A DNA stretch of 64,000 nucleotides. Source: Parapedobacter composti. GTDB taxonomy: Bacteria > Bacteroidota > Bacteroidia > Sphingobacteriales > Sphingobacteriaceae. Positions 1-8,378 of this stretch are shown one piece after another (the stretch's first letter is position 1; each line of letters starts with the position of its first letter). The stretch covers positions 124,001-188,000 of the forward strand of contig NZ_FOLL01000004.1 of assembly GCF_900112315.1 (NCBI RefSeq), given 5' to 3'. The notes below the pieces were generated by a model. That model saw only the letters and a list, made by a program, of their open reading frames with translations, was not told where the DNA came from and did not search any database. Position numbers and translations under genes: made by a program.

Positions 1-1
1 G

Positions 2-619
2 CAGGTGGAGACCTGGAAGGCCAAAACACCCGCCGATTTCAAGTTTTTCCCCAAGGTGCCGCAATCCATCAGCCACTACGGCCGTCTGCTGAATGTGGAT
101 GATAAAATGACAGCGTTCTGTGATGCCATTGCCCTGTTTGAAGAGCAGTTGGGGGTCAGTTTCCTGCAATTGCACGACAACTTCAAGCCCAAAGATTTCC
201 AGCGCCTGGAGCAGTTCATCCGCAAGTTTGCCAACGCTGTCCCCCTGGCGGTGGAAGTGCGCAATGCCGAGTGGTTTGCCGACGCCGATGTAAGCCAGCG
301 CTTGTACCGCTTATTGGAAGAAACTGGGGTCGCCAACATTATCGTGGATACCGCAGGGCGCAGGGATATGCTGCATATGCGGCTTACGACGCCCACGGCG
401 TTTGTGCGTTATGTAGGTGCCAACCACCCGACGGACAAAAGGCGGCTGGATGACTGGGTGGCCCGCATCCGGGAATGGCGGGATGCCGGCCTGCGCTCGC
501 TGTACTTTTTCGTGCATCAGAACGTTGAGCTTGAATCGCCCTTACTGTCCACCTATTTTATCGGCGAACTGAACAAGGCACTGGGGCTTAACGTCCGCGG
601 CCCGGCCCACCTGTTGTAG
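2..619 (+). CDS. DUF72 (YecE-like) family protein, 5' truncated
   Basis: The reading frame is open to the left edge of the window, so this is the C-terminal part of a longer gene; the GTG at position 5 is internal. About 205 residues remain. They contain the DUF72 hallmarks: a segment on keeping a test body of 'FKFFPKVPQSISH' type, then 'QLHDNF' and 'AVEVRNAEWF', which matches the 'EFRhxSWf' region of the family's TIM-barrel-like fold. The family is widespread, and its biochemical role is not established, so I name only the domain. The stop is a TAG at 617-619. A leftward gene ends 23 bp further on, so the two are convergent. Confidence 0.85.
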   Translation, partial: QVETWKAKTPADFKFFPKVPQSISHYGRLLNVDDKMTAFCDAIALFEEQLGVSFLQLHDNFKPKDFQRLEQFIRKFANAVPLAVEVRNAEWFADADVSQRLYRLLEETGVANIIVDTAGRRDMLHMRLTTPTAFVRYVGANHPTDKRRLDDWVARIREWRDAGLRSLYFFVHQNVELESPLLSTYFIGELNKALGLNVRGPAHLL

Positions 620-642
620 CAGCCTTCGGCCATTACGGTGGG

Positions 643-1386
643 TCAGTCGTCGAATTTCTCGAGCTGCCTGAGCAAGGTCGCGAAATCTTTTGGATAAGCT
701 GCCTCAAAATGGTATTCTTCGCCTTCAATGGAAAAGTGCAGTTCACGGGCGTGGAGGGCAAACCGCCGCATGATGGGCTGCTCTTCCTGCCCCTTGCCCA
801 ACGTAAATCCCCGCTTCTTGATCTGTGAGAGGTAAACGGGCTGTCCCTTATACAGCGTGTCGCCCACGATGGCCGCGTGCTGGGTGGCCAGGTGTATGCG
901 AATCTGGTGCATCCGTCCGGTAACCGGACGGCATTCTACCAATGTGTAATGCTTGAAATAGCGCAGCGACCGGAAATAGGTTTCGGCACGCTTGCCGTTG
1001 GCACGATCGATGGTGACATTCTTGTTGCCCAGGTTCAGGATGGGCAGATCCACCAACAGGTCTTCGAAAACGTGTGTGCCCCCGATGACGGCATGGTAAA
1101 CCTTCGTTACCCTGCGGCGTTCAAATTCGATGGACACCAGCCGGTAAGTTTCGGGGTTTTTGGCTATCAGCAGCAGTCCGGAGGTTTCCTTATCCAGCCG
1201 ATGGCACACCTGCGCGTCGGCGTGGTATTTCTTCGCCAGCCGCAGTACGCTCAACTCTCCCCCCTCGCGCTCGTCCAGCGACGCCAGAAACGGCGGTTTG
1301 TTGATGACAATCAGGTTGTCATCTTCATGGATTACCATATCGGCAAATTGGGGAAATTTGTTCCCGCGCACGTCAAGCGTTTTCAT
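643..1386 (-). CDS. RluA-family 23S rRNA/tRNA pseudouridine synthase
   Basis: This 247-residue enzyme isomerises uridine to pseudouridine in structured RNA. The catalytic motif 'HRLDKETSG' lies at residues 62-70, with the nucleophile Asp65, and 'GRMHQIRIHL' follows near residue 165. There is no N-terminal S4 domain, which sets it apart from the RluD-type protein at 40.2-41.2 kb and puts it with the shorter RluA/TruC-like members; the target base cannot be told from the sequence. The open frame runs on to 1566, but the extra 60 residues have no family similarity. The ATG at 1386 follows a TATTTTTG element by four bases, which decides the start. The dehydrogenase gene ends 43 bp upstream on the same strand. 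Confidence 0.9.
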   Translation of the reverse strand: MKTLDVRGNKFPQFADMVIHEDDNLIVINKPPFLASLDEREGGELSVLRLAKKYHADAQVCHRLDKETSGLLLIAKNPETYRLVSIEFERRRVTKVYHAVIGGTHVFEDLLVDLPILNLGNKNVTIDRANGKRAETYFRSLRYFKHYTLVECRPVTGRMHQIRIHLATQHAAIVGDTLYKGQPVYLSQIKKRGFTLGKGQEEQPIMRRFALHARELHFSIEGEEYHFEAAYPKDFATLLRQLEKFDD

Positions 1387-1390
1387 AGCG

Positions 1391-1398
1391 CAAAAATA
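1391..1398 (-). promoter_or_regulatory. -7 element TATTTTTG of the pseudouridine synthase gene
   Basis: This matches the Bacteroidota -7 consensus TAnnTTTG on the minus strand and ends four bases before the ATG at 1386, so transcription would start at or next to the start codon. No TTG occurs at the expected -33 distance, so the call rests on the -7 box and its position. Confidence 0.5.
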
Positions 1399-1429
1399 CA
1401 CATTACGGGGCAATTCAGGGAACCCCGCA

Positions 1430-2284
1430 TCAATACTTATAAAACCCCTGCCCGGATTTCCTGCCCAGCTGGCCGGCCGCCACCATATTGACCAGCAGCG
1501 GGCATGGGGCATACTTGGGTTGCCCGAAGCCTTCATGCAGCACCCGCAAAATCGAAAGGCACACATCCAGGCCGATGAAGTCGGCCAGCTGCAGCGGCCC
1601 CATGGGATGCGCCATACCGAGTTTCATCACGGTGTCAATCGCTTCCGCGTCTGCTACTCCCTCATAATAGGCGTAAATCGCTTCATTAATCATGGGCATC
1701 AAAATCCGGTTGGCCACAAAGCCGGGATAATCGTTCACTTCTACCGGAACTTTATCCAGCCGTTCAGAAAGTGCTATCACCGTGCTTGTTGTATGCTCGG
1801 AAGTACGGTATCCTTTAATCACTTCTACGAGTTTCATGACCGGCACCGGATTCATGAAATGCATGCCGATAACTTTGTCGGGGCGATGCGTGGCCGCAGC
1901 GATTTTCGTGATGGAAATGGAGGATGTATTGGAGGCGAGGATGGTATCTTTGCTGCACAGGCCGTCCAGGTCGCTGAACAGTTTCAGCTTGACAGACTCG
2001 CTTTCCGTTGCCGCTTCTACCACCAGTTCCGCCTGCCGTACGCCTTCGTCCAGGCGCGTATAAGGGGTAATACGATCGAGTATGGCGACCTTGTCGTCTT
2101 CAGAGACAATACCTTTGGCCATTTGGCGGTCCAGGTTGCTGCTGATGGTGACCAGCGCGCTTTCCAGCGCCCCGGGCTTAATGTCTATCAGTGCGACTTT
2201 GAACCCGAATTGCGCGAATGTATGGGCGATGCCGTTGCCCATGGTGCCTGATCCGATGACGGCGATGTGTTGCATTTGTGGCAT
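1430..2284 (-). CDS. 3-hydroxybutyryl-CoA dehydrogenase (3-hydroxyacyl-CoA dehydrogenase family)
   Basis: The protein has 284 residues, the usual length for the stand-alone enzyme. It oxidises or reduces 3-hydroxyacyl-CoA with NAD(H) in fatty-acid or butyrate metabolism. An N-terminal Rossmann fold carries 'AVIGSGTMGNGIA', 'LASNTSSISI' lies near residue 115, and 'GMHFMNPVPVMKLVEVI' supplies the catalytic histidine region. The C-terminal helical domain includes 'NRILMPMINEAI' and 'PMGPLQLADFIGLD'. Starts at 2296, 2284 and 2275 are all possible: the one at 2296 sits three bases from the -7 box and would be leaderless, while 2284 or 2275 fit the family's N-terminus better. EtfBA at 9.0-10.8 kb is a plausible metabolic companion but is not in the same operon. 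Confidence 0.92.
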   Translation of the reverse strand: MPQMQHIAVIGSGTMGNGIAHTFAQFGFKVALIDIKPGALESALVTISSNLDRQMAKGIVSEDDKVAILDRITPYTRLDEGVRQAELVVEAATESESVKLKLFSDLDGLCSKDTILASNTSSISITKIAAATHRPDKVIGMHFMNPVPVMKLVEVIKGYRTSEHTTSTVIALSERLDKVPVEVNDYPGFVANRILMPMINEAIYAYYEGVADAEAIDTVMKLGMAHPMGPLQLADFIGLDVCLSILRVLHEGFGQPKYAPCPLLVNMVAAGQLGRKSGQGFYKY

Positions 2285-2299
2285 TGAGATGGTCATGAG

Positions 2300-2330
2300 C
2301 AAACATAACGAAAAAACGCCCATCCACCAA
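2300..2330 (-). promoter_or_regulatory. Promoter of the 3-hydroxybutyryl-CoA dehydrogenase gene
   Basis: On the minus strand a TTG (2328-2330) is followed after exactly 20 bases by TATGTTTG (2300-2307), a full match to the Bacteroidota promoter. The -33 TTG lies in the loop of the terminator hairpin of the upstream gene. Confidence 0.65.
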
Positions 2331-2345
2331 GCGGTGGAATGGGCG
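2311..2345 (-). terminator. Intrinsic terminator of the DUF4890 gene
   Basis: A hairpin pairs 2317-2328 with 2333-2345 (12 bp with one bulged base, loop AAGC). On the minus strand it is followed by a run of six T (2311-2316). It begins 35 bp after the stop codon of the DUF4890 gene. Confidence 0.8.
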
Positions 2346-2379
2346 CTCATCATCAAACTTAACCAAAAAATATAAACAA

Positions 2380-2823
2380 TTATCGCTTGCCGTGGAATCC
2401 CCTTCTATGCCGGTCTTTGCCTTTCTCGCCACGCTTTTCACGCTGGGCCTTCATCTTCTCTGCACGTGCTGCCTGCTCTTGCTCCAGCAACTGGCGCTGT
2501 TCATCGGTAAGAATACTATGCAGCCGTTCCTGTTCGGCTTTGCGTTCGGCCTGCATGGCGGTCATTTTCGCTTCGCGCACTTTCCGCATTTCAGCCGCCC
2601 TGGCCATCTGCTCTTGACGTGCGGCTTTCATTTTTTCCGCTTTCTCCAGGTTCAGTGCGTACACTTCTTGCTGCTGGGCTTCCGTCAACCCTAACTTTTC
2701 CGTCATCCGTTCGGTGCGTATCTTGGCCAGCTCCTCCACGTTTTTCGGTTGCCTCGGTTGCTGGGCCATCGCGGCAACTGTTACCGCCGCGGTTAAAATC
2801 GTTATCAAGGTTGCTTTTTTCAT
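2380..2823 (-). CDS. DUF4890-like periplasmic protein (Spy/LTXXQ-like)
   Basis: This small protein of 147 residues has a signal peptide (residues 1-20, cleavage after 'AMAQ') and an almost wholly helical body rich in Lys, Arg, Glu and Met. It contains 'LGLTEAQQQEVYALN' and 'ILTDEQRQLLE', two copies of the LTxxQ-type element found in Spy/CpxP-like periplasmic chaperones and in DUF4890. The tail is strongly basic ('RHRRGFHGKR'). The role is probably envelope stress buffering or binding of unfolded protein, inferred from the fold. A purine-rich AGGAG lies eight bases before the ATG, a clear ribosome binding site in a genome where such sites are scarce. The gene stands alone between a divergent ABC exporter and its own terminator. 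Confidence 0.75.
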   Translation of the reverse strand: MKKATLITILTAAVTVAAMAQQPRQPKNVEELAKIRTERMTEKLGLTEAQQQEVYALNLEKAEKMKAARQEQMARAAEMRKVREAKMTAMQAERKAEQERLHSILTDEQRQLLEQEQAARAEKMKAQREKRGEKGKDRHRRGFHGKR

Positions 2824-2930
2824 GGTGTAACTCCTTTTTGTTATTCGCTGTTTTTATTACCGGCGCCTTTATTTCATAAGAGCCCGTTTGACGGTAATGG
2901 TTTAATGGAGCGGATTGTTAAAAAGTGTTA

Positions 2931-2978
2931 AAGCATGTTGTAACAATACCGCCGGTTAGGCGTCTAAACAACATGCTT
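2931..2978 (+). promoter_or_regulatory. Inverted repeat that encloses the ABC ATPase start codon
   Basis: AAGCATGTTG (2931-2940) is repeated perfectly in inverted orientation as CAACATGCTT (2969-2978), and one further base pair is possible. The ATG at 2973 lies inside the right arm. A 4-bp stem (2950-2953 with 2959-2962) is nested in the loop. In RNA this would bury the start codon; in DNA it could be an operator. Confidence 0.5.
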
Positions 2979-3890
2979 GATATCAGGAACATTGTAAAAC
3001 AATATGCCAACCACCGCGCGCTGGATGACGTTTCCACCCAAGTGGCCAAAGGGAGTATTTTTGGACTATTGGGACCGAACGGCGCCGGCAAGACGTCACT
3101 CATCCGCATCATCAACCAGATTACCGCTCCAGACAGCGGCGAAATTTATTTTGATGGCGAACGGCTCAATCCGGGCCACATAAGCCGCATCGGCTACCTA
3201 CCTGAAGAGCGCGGACTGTACAAGAAAATGCAGATTGGCGAACAGATGCTTTACCTCGCCCAATTGAAGGGGCTTTCACAGCAAGAGGCATCCGTTCGCA
3301 TCAGGCACTGGTTCGAGAAGATGGAAATGCAAAGCTGGTGGAACAAAAAAGTGGAGGATCTCAGCAAAGGGATGCAACAGAAAGTACAGTTTGTGGCTAC
3401 CGTTGTGCATCAGCCCGATCTGATTATACTGGATGAGCCGTTTTCGGGGTTTGACCCGGTGAATGCCAACATCATCAAGGAAGAGATACAGGCCTTGAAC
3501 CGCAACGGTGCGACGATTATCTTTTCTACCCACCGCATGGAATCGGTGGAAGAGCTGTGCGACAGCATTATCCTCATCAACAAGTCCAAAAAGGTTCTGG
3601 ATGGAAAAGTGAAAGACATTCGAACGGCATACCGCACCAATACCTACCGCCTGGAGCATCTGCCCTACGACGGAGTGGTTGCAGACCGGGAAGGGCTGTT
3701 TACGATAACCCAGCGGGAAGATACGGGCGGCAACACCACCTTAACCATCCGCATAGCGGAGGGCAAAACCATCAACGACGTGCTGGCCTATCTCATTCCC
3801 ATTGTTCAAATCCATGAACTCGCCGAGGTAATCCCCAGCATACATGACATCTTTGTACAGCAGGTAACTGCTCAGGCCTCAACCCATTAA
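2973..3890 (+). CDS. ABC-2 type exporter, ATP-binding subunit
   Basis: The 305-residue nucleotide-binding subunit powers the permease encoded 13 bp downstream. Walker A 'GPNGAGKT' is at about residues 34-41, the signature 'LSKGMQQKVQ' is near 134, Walker B 'LIILDEPFSGFDP' is near 150, and the H-loop 'FSTHRM' follows. The last 80 residues match the DUF4162 tail seen in NatA-like subunits. The frame stays open upstream to 2925, but family similarity begins at 'MLDIRNIVKQYA', so ATG 2973 is chosen. The substrate cannot be read from the sequence; relatives export sodium, peptides or antibiotics. The start codon sits in a perfect 10-bp inverted repeat, which may control translation. Confidence 0.92.
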   Translation: MLDIRNIVKQYANHRALDDVSTQVAKGSIFGLLGPNGAGKTSLIRIINQITAPDSGEIYFDGERLNPGHISRIGYLPEERGLYKKMQIGEQMLYLAQLKGLSQQEASVRIRHWFEKMEMQSWWNKKVEDLSKGMQQKVQFVATVVHQPDLIILDEPFSGFDPVNANIIKEEIQALNRNGATIIFSTHRMESVEELCDSIILINKSKKVLDGKVKDIRTAYRTNTYRLEHLPYDGVVADREGLFTITQREDTGGNTTLTIRIAEGKTINDVLAYLIPIVQIHELAEVIPSIHDIFVQQVTAQASTH

Positions 3891-3903
3891 ATGAACCATA
3901 CGA

Positions 3904-5226
3904 ATGAACAAGATACTACTCATCATCAAACGCGAATACCTCAGCCGGGTCAAAAAAAGGTCTTTTCTGCTTGTTACATTCCTGGTGCCGCTTTTCATCA
4001 TCGGCATTTATGCGCTCACCATCTACCTCACGGCCGAAAGTTTCAGGAACAGCGATGCCCATGTGTACGTAATCGACCAAAGCGGGCTGTTCAAAGACGG
4101 GCTGGCCGACTCGAAATCCATCCGGTTTACGGAGGTTACCGGCGATGTCCAGGAGCAGAAAACACGTATCTTATCCGAAAAGGAACGGACGTTTCTGCTG
4201 ATTATCCCTCCGGACGTTGAGCAAACCCGCGCCATTGAGCTGTATGCCAAAGAAACCGCCAGCCTGAACGTCCAGGAAGCCGTCAGCAAAAAAGTGGAAA
4301 ATGTGCTCCGCGACAGTGCATACGCGCGCGCCGGCATTGATCCGGTTGTGCTGAAAAGCATTAACCCGCAGGTTAAGGTCATATCCCGCGAAATCACCGA
4401 ACAGGGCGAGAAGGACAGCAGCGCAGGGGCAGCCATGGGCATTGCCATGACCCTCTCCATATTGGTTTACATCTGCCTTTTCCTCTACGGCGCCCAGGTG
4501 ATGCGCGGCATCATTGAGGAAAAAAACAGCCGCATCGTGGAGGTCATCATCTCTTCGGTAAAACCCTTCCAGCTCATGATGGGCAAGATCATCGGTATCG
4601 GCCTGGTTGGGCTAACCCAGTTCATCCTGTGGATTGTGCTGTCATCGGCATTGGTTGCCGTGGCCAGTGTGGGCATGGTTAACGAGGAAGCGGTTAAAGC
4701 CCAGCTGGAATACCGGCAGGCCGACTCAACCGCTGCGGTACCGCAAAGCGGGGCAGCGGACGGTATGTGGAATACCGCGATGGAAGAATTGGGTAAAATC
4801 GATTTCCAGACCATCATCATCACGTTCCTCGTATATTTCTTCGGCGGATACCTGTTGTACAGCGCCCTGTTTGCCGCGGTGGGCTCGGCGGTCGACAGCG
4901 AGACAGAAACCCAGCAATTCATGTTTCCGATAACCATCCCATTGCTTTTTACATATATCCTTTCGTTCGGGGTATTGGTAAACGATCCGCACGGGCCGCT
5001 GGCGTTCTGGCTGAGCATGATTCCGTTTACCTCACCCATCGCCATGCTGGTGCGCATCCCGTTTGGCGTTCCGATATGGCAAATCGGCTTGTCATTAGCG
5101 CTGCTGATCGGCGGCTTTATCCTGACCACATGGGTGGCGGGCCGTATTTACCGCGTGGGCATTCTGATGTACGGCAAAAAGGCCAGCTACAAAGAACTGG
5201 CCAAATGGTTCCGGTATAAGGGGTAA
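3904..5226 (+). CDS. ABC-2 type exporter, permease subunit (NatB-like)
   Basis: This 440-residue inner-membrane protein has the ABC-2 architecture of the NatB group. One membrane segment lies at residues 20-42, a large extracytoplasmic domain runs to about 175, and then come five or six membrane segments. The second begins after 'AAMGIAMTLSILVYICLFLYG', followed by the conserved cytoplasmic stretch 'GIIEEKNSRIVEVIISSVKP'. It partners the ATPase encoded 13 bp upstream, and the two form an operon. No terminator is evident in the 23 bp before the convergent UbiD gene. An out-of-frame ATG at 3891 is not used. Confidence 0.9.
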   Translation: MNKILLIIKREYLSRVKKRSFLLVTFLVPLFIIGIYALTIYLTAESFRNSDAHVYVIDQSGLFKDGLADSKSIRFTEVTGDVQEQKTRILSEKERTFLLIIPPDVEQTRAIELYAKETASLNVQEAVSKKVENVLRDSAYARAGIDPVVLKSINPQVKVISREITEQGEKDSSAGAAMGIAMTLSILVYICLFLYGAQVMRGIIEEKNSRIVEVIISSVKPFQLMMGKIIGIGLVGLTQFILWIVLSSALVAVASVGMVNEEAVKAQLEYRQADSTAAVPQSGAADGMWNTAMEELGKIDFQTIIITFLVYFFGGYLLYSALFAAVGSAVDSETETQQFMFPITIPLLFTYILSFGVLVNDPHGPLAFWLSMIPFTSPIAMLVRIPFGVPIWQIGLSLALLIGGFILTTWVAGRIYRVGILMYGKKASYKELAKWFRYKG

Positions 5227-5249
5227 CATTCCGCTGGCTGAAGGGCCGC

Positions 5250-7088
5250 TTAGATGATGCCGTAAAGCGGTCCGCCTGTTGTACCCAGCGTATCCACCCG
5301 TTTTTCGACATCCGGGTCTTTAACCAGTTCGGGGGCGTGGTGCGGTTTCTTCCGTGCATCAATGAGCAGCGGTCCGCGGCAACCCCAGTGTTTATGCAGG
5401 GTAAAGCTGTCTATACCGTGGATATCATGCGAAGGATTGCTCCGGGTAAATGTGACCCATACAAAATTATGGATATTGGCGGCGGTAAAACCGGCATCGT
5501 CGCAAAGCACGATCAGCTGGATGCCGGTCATATCCATCCCCTGCACCTCCCTGCACCAGGTTCCGATGGCTTCCGTTTCCCGGGCATAGTCCGTAAACCC
5601 GGGCGCTTCCACAGCCAGCACGCCCGGCAGCGCAAGTTTGCCGTGCTGGAAAGGCCGGGGCAACGGGAAACCATCCCTTAGTTCCGTGGCCAATGCCCGC
5701 TTCTTGCTGCCTGCGGCGGCAAACACTACCTTGGAGCCCGCGTTGAGCCCGTCGCCGGTGTAATCCAGCGTGTCTATGGTGGTCTGCGTATGGAAATGCA
5801 GGTCGCGCGTAAAATCAATCCGCTCCAATATATGCGTTAGAAACGCTTCTACGTCATGGATATCCAGGCGCGGATTATCCTGATATGCCGAAATAAACAG
5901 GTACTTGGCCAAGCTCAGCTGGTTCTTACCCAATATCTGGTTCGCGATGGTCAGGATCTCCTGCGGCCGGTCTACCTGCAAGTAAGGGGTATACCGTTCG
6001 CTGCCGATGGCGAAGAGCAGTGGATGCACACCTGCGGCGTCTACGGCGTGCACAGCATGGAGCCCGTTGATTTCCTGAGGGATGGCCGCGCCCGTGATTT
6101 CATGGATCAGCGCGCCGAAGCTTGTATCTTCTTGCGGAGGGCGCCCTACCACGGTAAATGACCAAATGGGGTTTCGGCGGTGATATACCTTGTGCACCCG
6201 CATCAGCGGGAATGGGTGTACCAAGCTGTAATACCCCAGGTGGTCGCCGAAAGGGCCTTCGGGCTTGTTTTCACCGGGATAGACCGTTCCGGTGATGACG
6301 AAGTCGGCATCCGCCGAAATGCAGAACCCCTCATCATCATAGAAGTAACGGAACCGCCGGTTGCCCAGCGCTCCGGCAAACGTCAGTTCAGAGAGTCCTT
6401 CCGGCAGGGGCATCACAGCAGCAAGCGCATGGGCGGGCGGCCCTCCCACAAAGATGCTCACCTTCAGCGGCTGGCCCAGGGCATTGGCCTTGGTCTGGTG
6501 CACTCCGATGCCCCTGTGGAGCTGGTAGTGCAGGCCCACTTCGGTATCCGGCTGGTAGTCGTTGCCTGCCATCTGTATGCGGTACATTCCCAGGTTGGCC
6601 TGCATCACGCCGGGTTTGGACACGTCTTCGGTATACACCTGCGGCATGGTGATGAACGGTCCGCCGTCCATGGGCCAGTTGACCACCTGGGGCAACCGGC
6701 TGATGTGCGTAGTGCCGTGAAGGATGGGTGCACCGCTTTTTTTCTTCCAGGGAAGAGCGGACAATGCCGTGGCGGCCACATGTCCGTACCGCAGCGGATG
6801 CTTAAGTGCGGCCATGGGGTTTGACTTGACATCCACCAGCACCTTAATCTTGTCCAGCGTATCGCGGAACATGAAACGGGAGCGATCCAACGTACCGAAC
6901 AGGTTGGACACCGCCGGAAACGGGCTTCCCTTTACCCGTTCAAACAACAACGCCGGGCCCTGCGCATCATATACGCGCATGTGGATGGCTGCCATTTCCA
7001 GGTAAGGGTCTACTTCTTGTTTGATACGGACAAGATGCCCGTGACGTTCCAGGTCATTTATACATTCGGCGAGGCTACGGTATCCCAT
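5250..7088 (-). CDS. UbiD-family prenylated-FMN-dependent decarboxylase
   Basis: This 612-residue enzyme of the UbiD family decarboxylates aromatic or alpha,beta-unsaturated acids with prenylated FMN. In Bacteroidota it is usually assigned to the late decarboxylation step of menaquinone synthesis by the futalosine route; that assignment is inference. Seen in the sequence: N-terminal 'MGYRSLAECINDLERHG', 'PVSNLFGT'-type segment 'FPAVSNLFGTLDRS', the cofactor-region 'EGPFGDHLGYYS' with its glutamate, and 'PWSFTVVGRPPQED' type motif 'NPIWSFTVVGRPPQED'. No UbiX gene for cofactor synthesis lies in the window. The gene is divergent from the cysteine desulfurase, with 76 bp between the two starts. 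Confidence 0.9.
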   Translation of the reverse strand: MGYRSLAECINDLERHGHLVRIKQEVDPYLEMAAIHMRVYDAQGPALLFERVKGSPFPAVSNLFGTLDRSRFMFRDTLDKIKVLVDVKSNPMAALKHPLRYGHVAATALSALPWKKKSGAPILHGTTHISRLPQVVNWPMDGGPFITMPQVYTEDVSKPGVMQANLGMYRIQMAGNDYQPDTEVGLHYQLHRGIGVHQTKANALGQPLKVSIFVGGPPAHALAAVMPLPEGLSELTFAGALGNRRFRYFYDDEGFCISADADFVITGTVYPGENKPEGPFGDHLGYYSLVHPFPLMRVHKVYHRRNPIWSFTVVGRPPQEDTSFGALIHEITGAAIPQEINGLHAVHAVDAAGVHPLLFAIGSERYTPYLQVDRPQEILTIANQILGKNQLSLAKYLFISAYQDNPRLDIHDVEAFLTHILERIDFTRDLHFHTQTTIDTLDYTGDGLNAGSKVVFAAAGSKKRALATELRDGFPLPRPFQHGKLALPGVLAVEAPGFTDYARETEAIGTWCREVQGMDMTGIQLIVLCDDAGFTAANIHNFVWVTFTRSNPSHDIHGIDSFTLHKHWGCRGPLLIDARKKPHHAPELVKDPDVEKRVDTLGTTGGPLYGII

Positions 7089-7111
7089 GATGTTCTATTG
7101 TTCTTGGGCAA

Positions 7112-7119
7112 CAAAGATA
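7112..7119 (-). promoter_or_regulatory. -7 element TATCTTTG of the ubiD-like gene
   Basis: A perfect TAnnTTTG on the minus strand, 23 bases upstream of the ATG at 7088. The best -33 TTG candidate is 23 bases away, slightly too far, so only the -7 box is supported. Confidence 0.5.
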
Positions 7120-7152
7120 GGCTAAATCCCCCAGCAAAACCGCAAATCTTCT

Positions 7153-7160
7153 TACCTTTG
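7153..7160 (+). promoter_or_regulatory. -7 element TACCTTTG of the cysteine desulfurase gene
   Basis: This perfect TAnnTTTG ends four bases before the ATG at 7165, so the transcript would begin at the start codon or within a base or two of it. Confidence 0.55.
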
Positions 7161-7164
7161 CACC

Positions 7165-8301
7165 ATGCAAGTGTACCTAGACAATGCAGCCACTACGGCG
7201 CTTGACCCCGAAGTCATCCGGGCCATGGTAGAGACCATGGAGCAGCATTACGGCAACCCCTCCTCTATCCATGCCCATGGCAGGCAAGTGAAGACATTGG
7301 TGGAAAAGGCCCGCAAAACGGTTGCCGGACTGCTGAATGCGGCGCCTGCGGAAATTTTCTTCACGTCAGGCGGTACCGAGGCGGATAATACGGCCATTGT
7401 GCGGGGGATTATCGACCATGGCATCACCCATGCCATCACATCGCCGTTGGAACACCATGCCGTGCTGCATACCCTGGAGGCGCTTGAAAAAAACGGGGCC
7501 GTCACCCTGAGCCGGGTCGGGGTGGACGCGGAGGGTCACATAGACCTCCAGCAATTGGAACGGTTATTAAAACAGCACCCGCGATCGTTTGTGTCGCTGA
7601 TGCACGCAAACAACGAAATCGGCACCCTCACCGACATTGAATACGTGTCGGCCCTTTGCCAGCAATACGGTGCTGTCTTCCATTCCGATACGGTGCAAAC
7701 CATGGGGCACTACGTACACAATTTCCAGCAGCTGCAACTGGACTTCGCCACGGGGGCGGCGCATAAATTCCACGGACCGAAAGGCGTTGGATTCCTCTAT
7801 GTTAACCACCGCACAAAGATAAAACCGTTCATTCATGGCGGTGCCCAGGAGCGCAACATGCGTGGCGGCACCGAAAACGTTTACGGCATCGTGGGGTTGG
7901 CCAGGGCATTGGAAATCTGCTACGCCAATCTGGAAGAGCACCGCCGGCATATCCAGGGCCTGAAGGAATACATGATTGCCCAATTGCAAACCCATATCCC
8001 GGACGTCCGCTTCAACGGCGACATTACGCCCGGAAACAGTTTGTATACGGTGCTCAATGTCTCTTTTCCCTGCATTGGCATCGCAGACATGATGCTGTTC
8101 AGTCTCGACATTGCCGGCATTTCGGCATCCGGCGGAAGTGCCTGCAGTTCCGGATCCGACATCGGTTCGCACGTGTTAACAGCTATTGGGGCAGACCCCC
8201 AGCGGCCCAACGTACGCTTCTCTTTCTGCAAAAACAATACCCGCGAAGAAATCGACTTCGTGGTCGGTAAGCTCCGCGAACTGTGCATGGAGAAAGCTTA
8301 A
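7165..8301 (+). CDS. Cysteine desulfurase (NifS/IscS family)
   Basis: This is a 378-residue PLP-dependent class V aminotransferase fold enzyme. It takes sulfur from L-cysteine as a persulfide for iron-sulfur clusters, thiolated tRNA and other acceptors. The N-terminus 'VYLDNAATTALDP', 'TSGGTEADN', 'HSDTVQTMGH' and the PLP-binding lysine in 'GAAHKFHGPKG' (about residue 200) are all present. The catalytic cysteine lies in 'SGGSACSSGSD' near residue 326, the long mobile loop typical of the IscS group rather than SufS. No scaffold gene (iscU, nifU) is adjacent, so its acceptor is unknown; a tRNA-thiolation or Fe-S role is equally possible. The position of the -7 box suggests a leaderless message. 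Confidence 0.93.
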   Translation: MQVYLDNAATTALDPEVIRAMVETMEQHYGNPSSIHAHGRQVKTLVEKARKTVAGLLNAAPAEIFFTSGGTEADNTAIVRGIIDHGITHAITSPLEHHAVLHTLEALEKNGAVTLSRVGVDAEGHIDLQQLERLLKQHPRSFVSLMHANNEIGTLTDIEYVSALCQQYGAVFHSDTVQTMGHYVHNFQQLQLDFATGAAHKFHGPKGVGFLYVNHRTKIKPFIHGGAQERNMRGGTENVYGIVGLARALEICYANLEEHRRHIQGLKEYMIAQLQTHIPDVRFNGDITPGNSLYTVLNVSFPCIGIADMMLFSLDIAGISASGGSACSSGSDIGSHVLTAIGADPQRPNVRFSFCKNNTREEIDFVVGKLRELCMEKA

Positions 8302-8363
8302 TGCGATTTGTCAGAACAAAAAGCGGATAATTGCTGTTACCTTCTATGTAATAACTCATGGAA

Positions 8364-8369
8364 AGGAGG
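8364..8369 (+). promoter_or_regulatory. Strong ribosome binding site AGGAGG
   Basis: A full AGGAGG lies nine bases before the ATG at 8379. Shine-Dalgarno sites are rare in this window, and this one favours 8379 over the ATG at 8358 as the start of the small acidic protein. Confidence 0.65.
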
Positions 8370-8378
8370 AAAACAGAC

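Noticed and set aside
2925..2972. N-terminal extension of the ABC ATPase
   Set aside because: Homology begins at ATG 2973, and the longer frame starts inside the inverted repeat.
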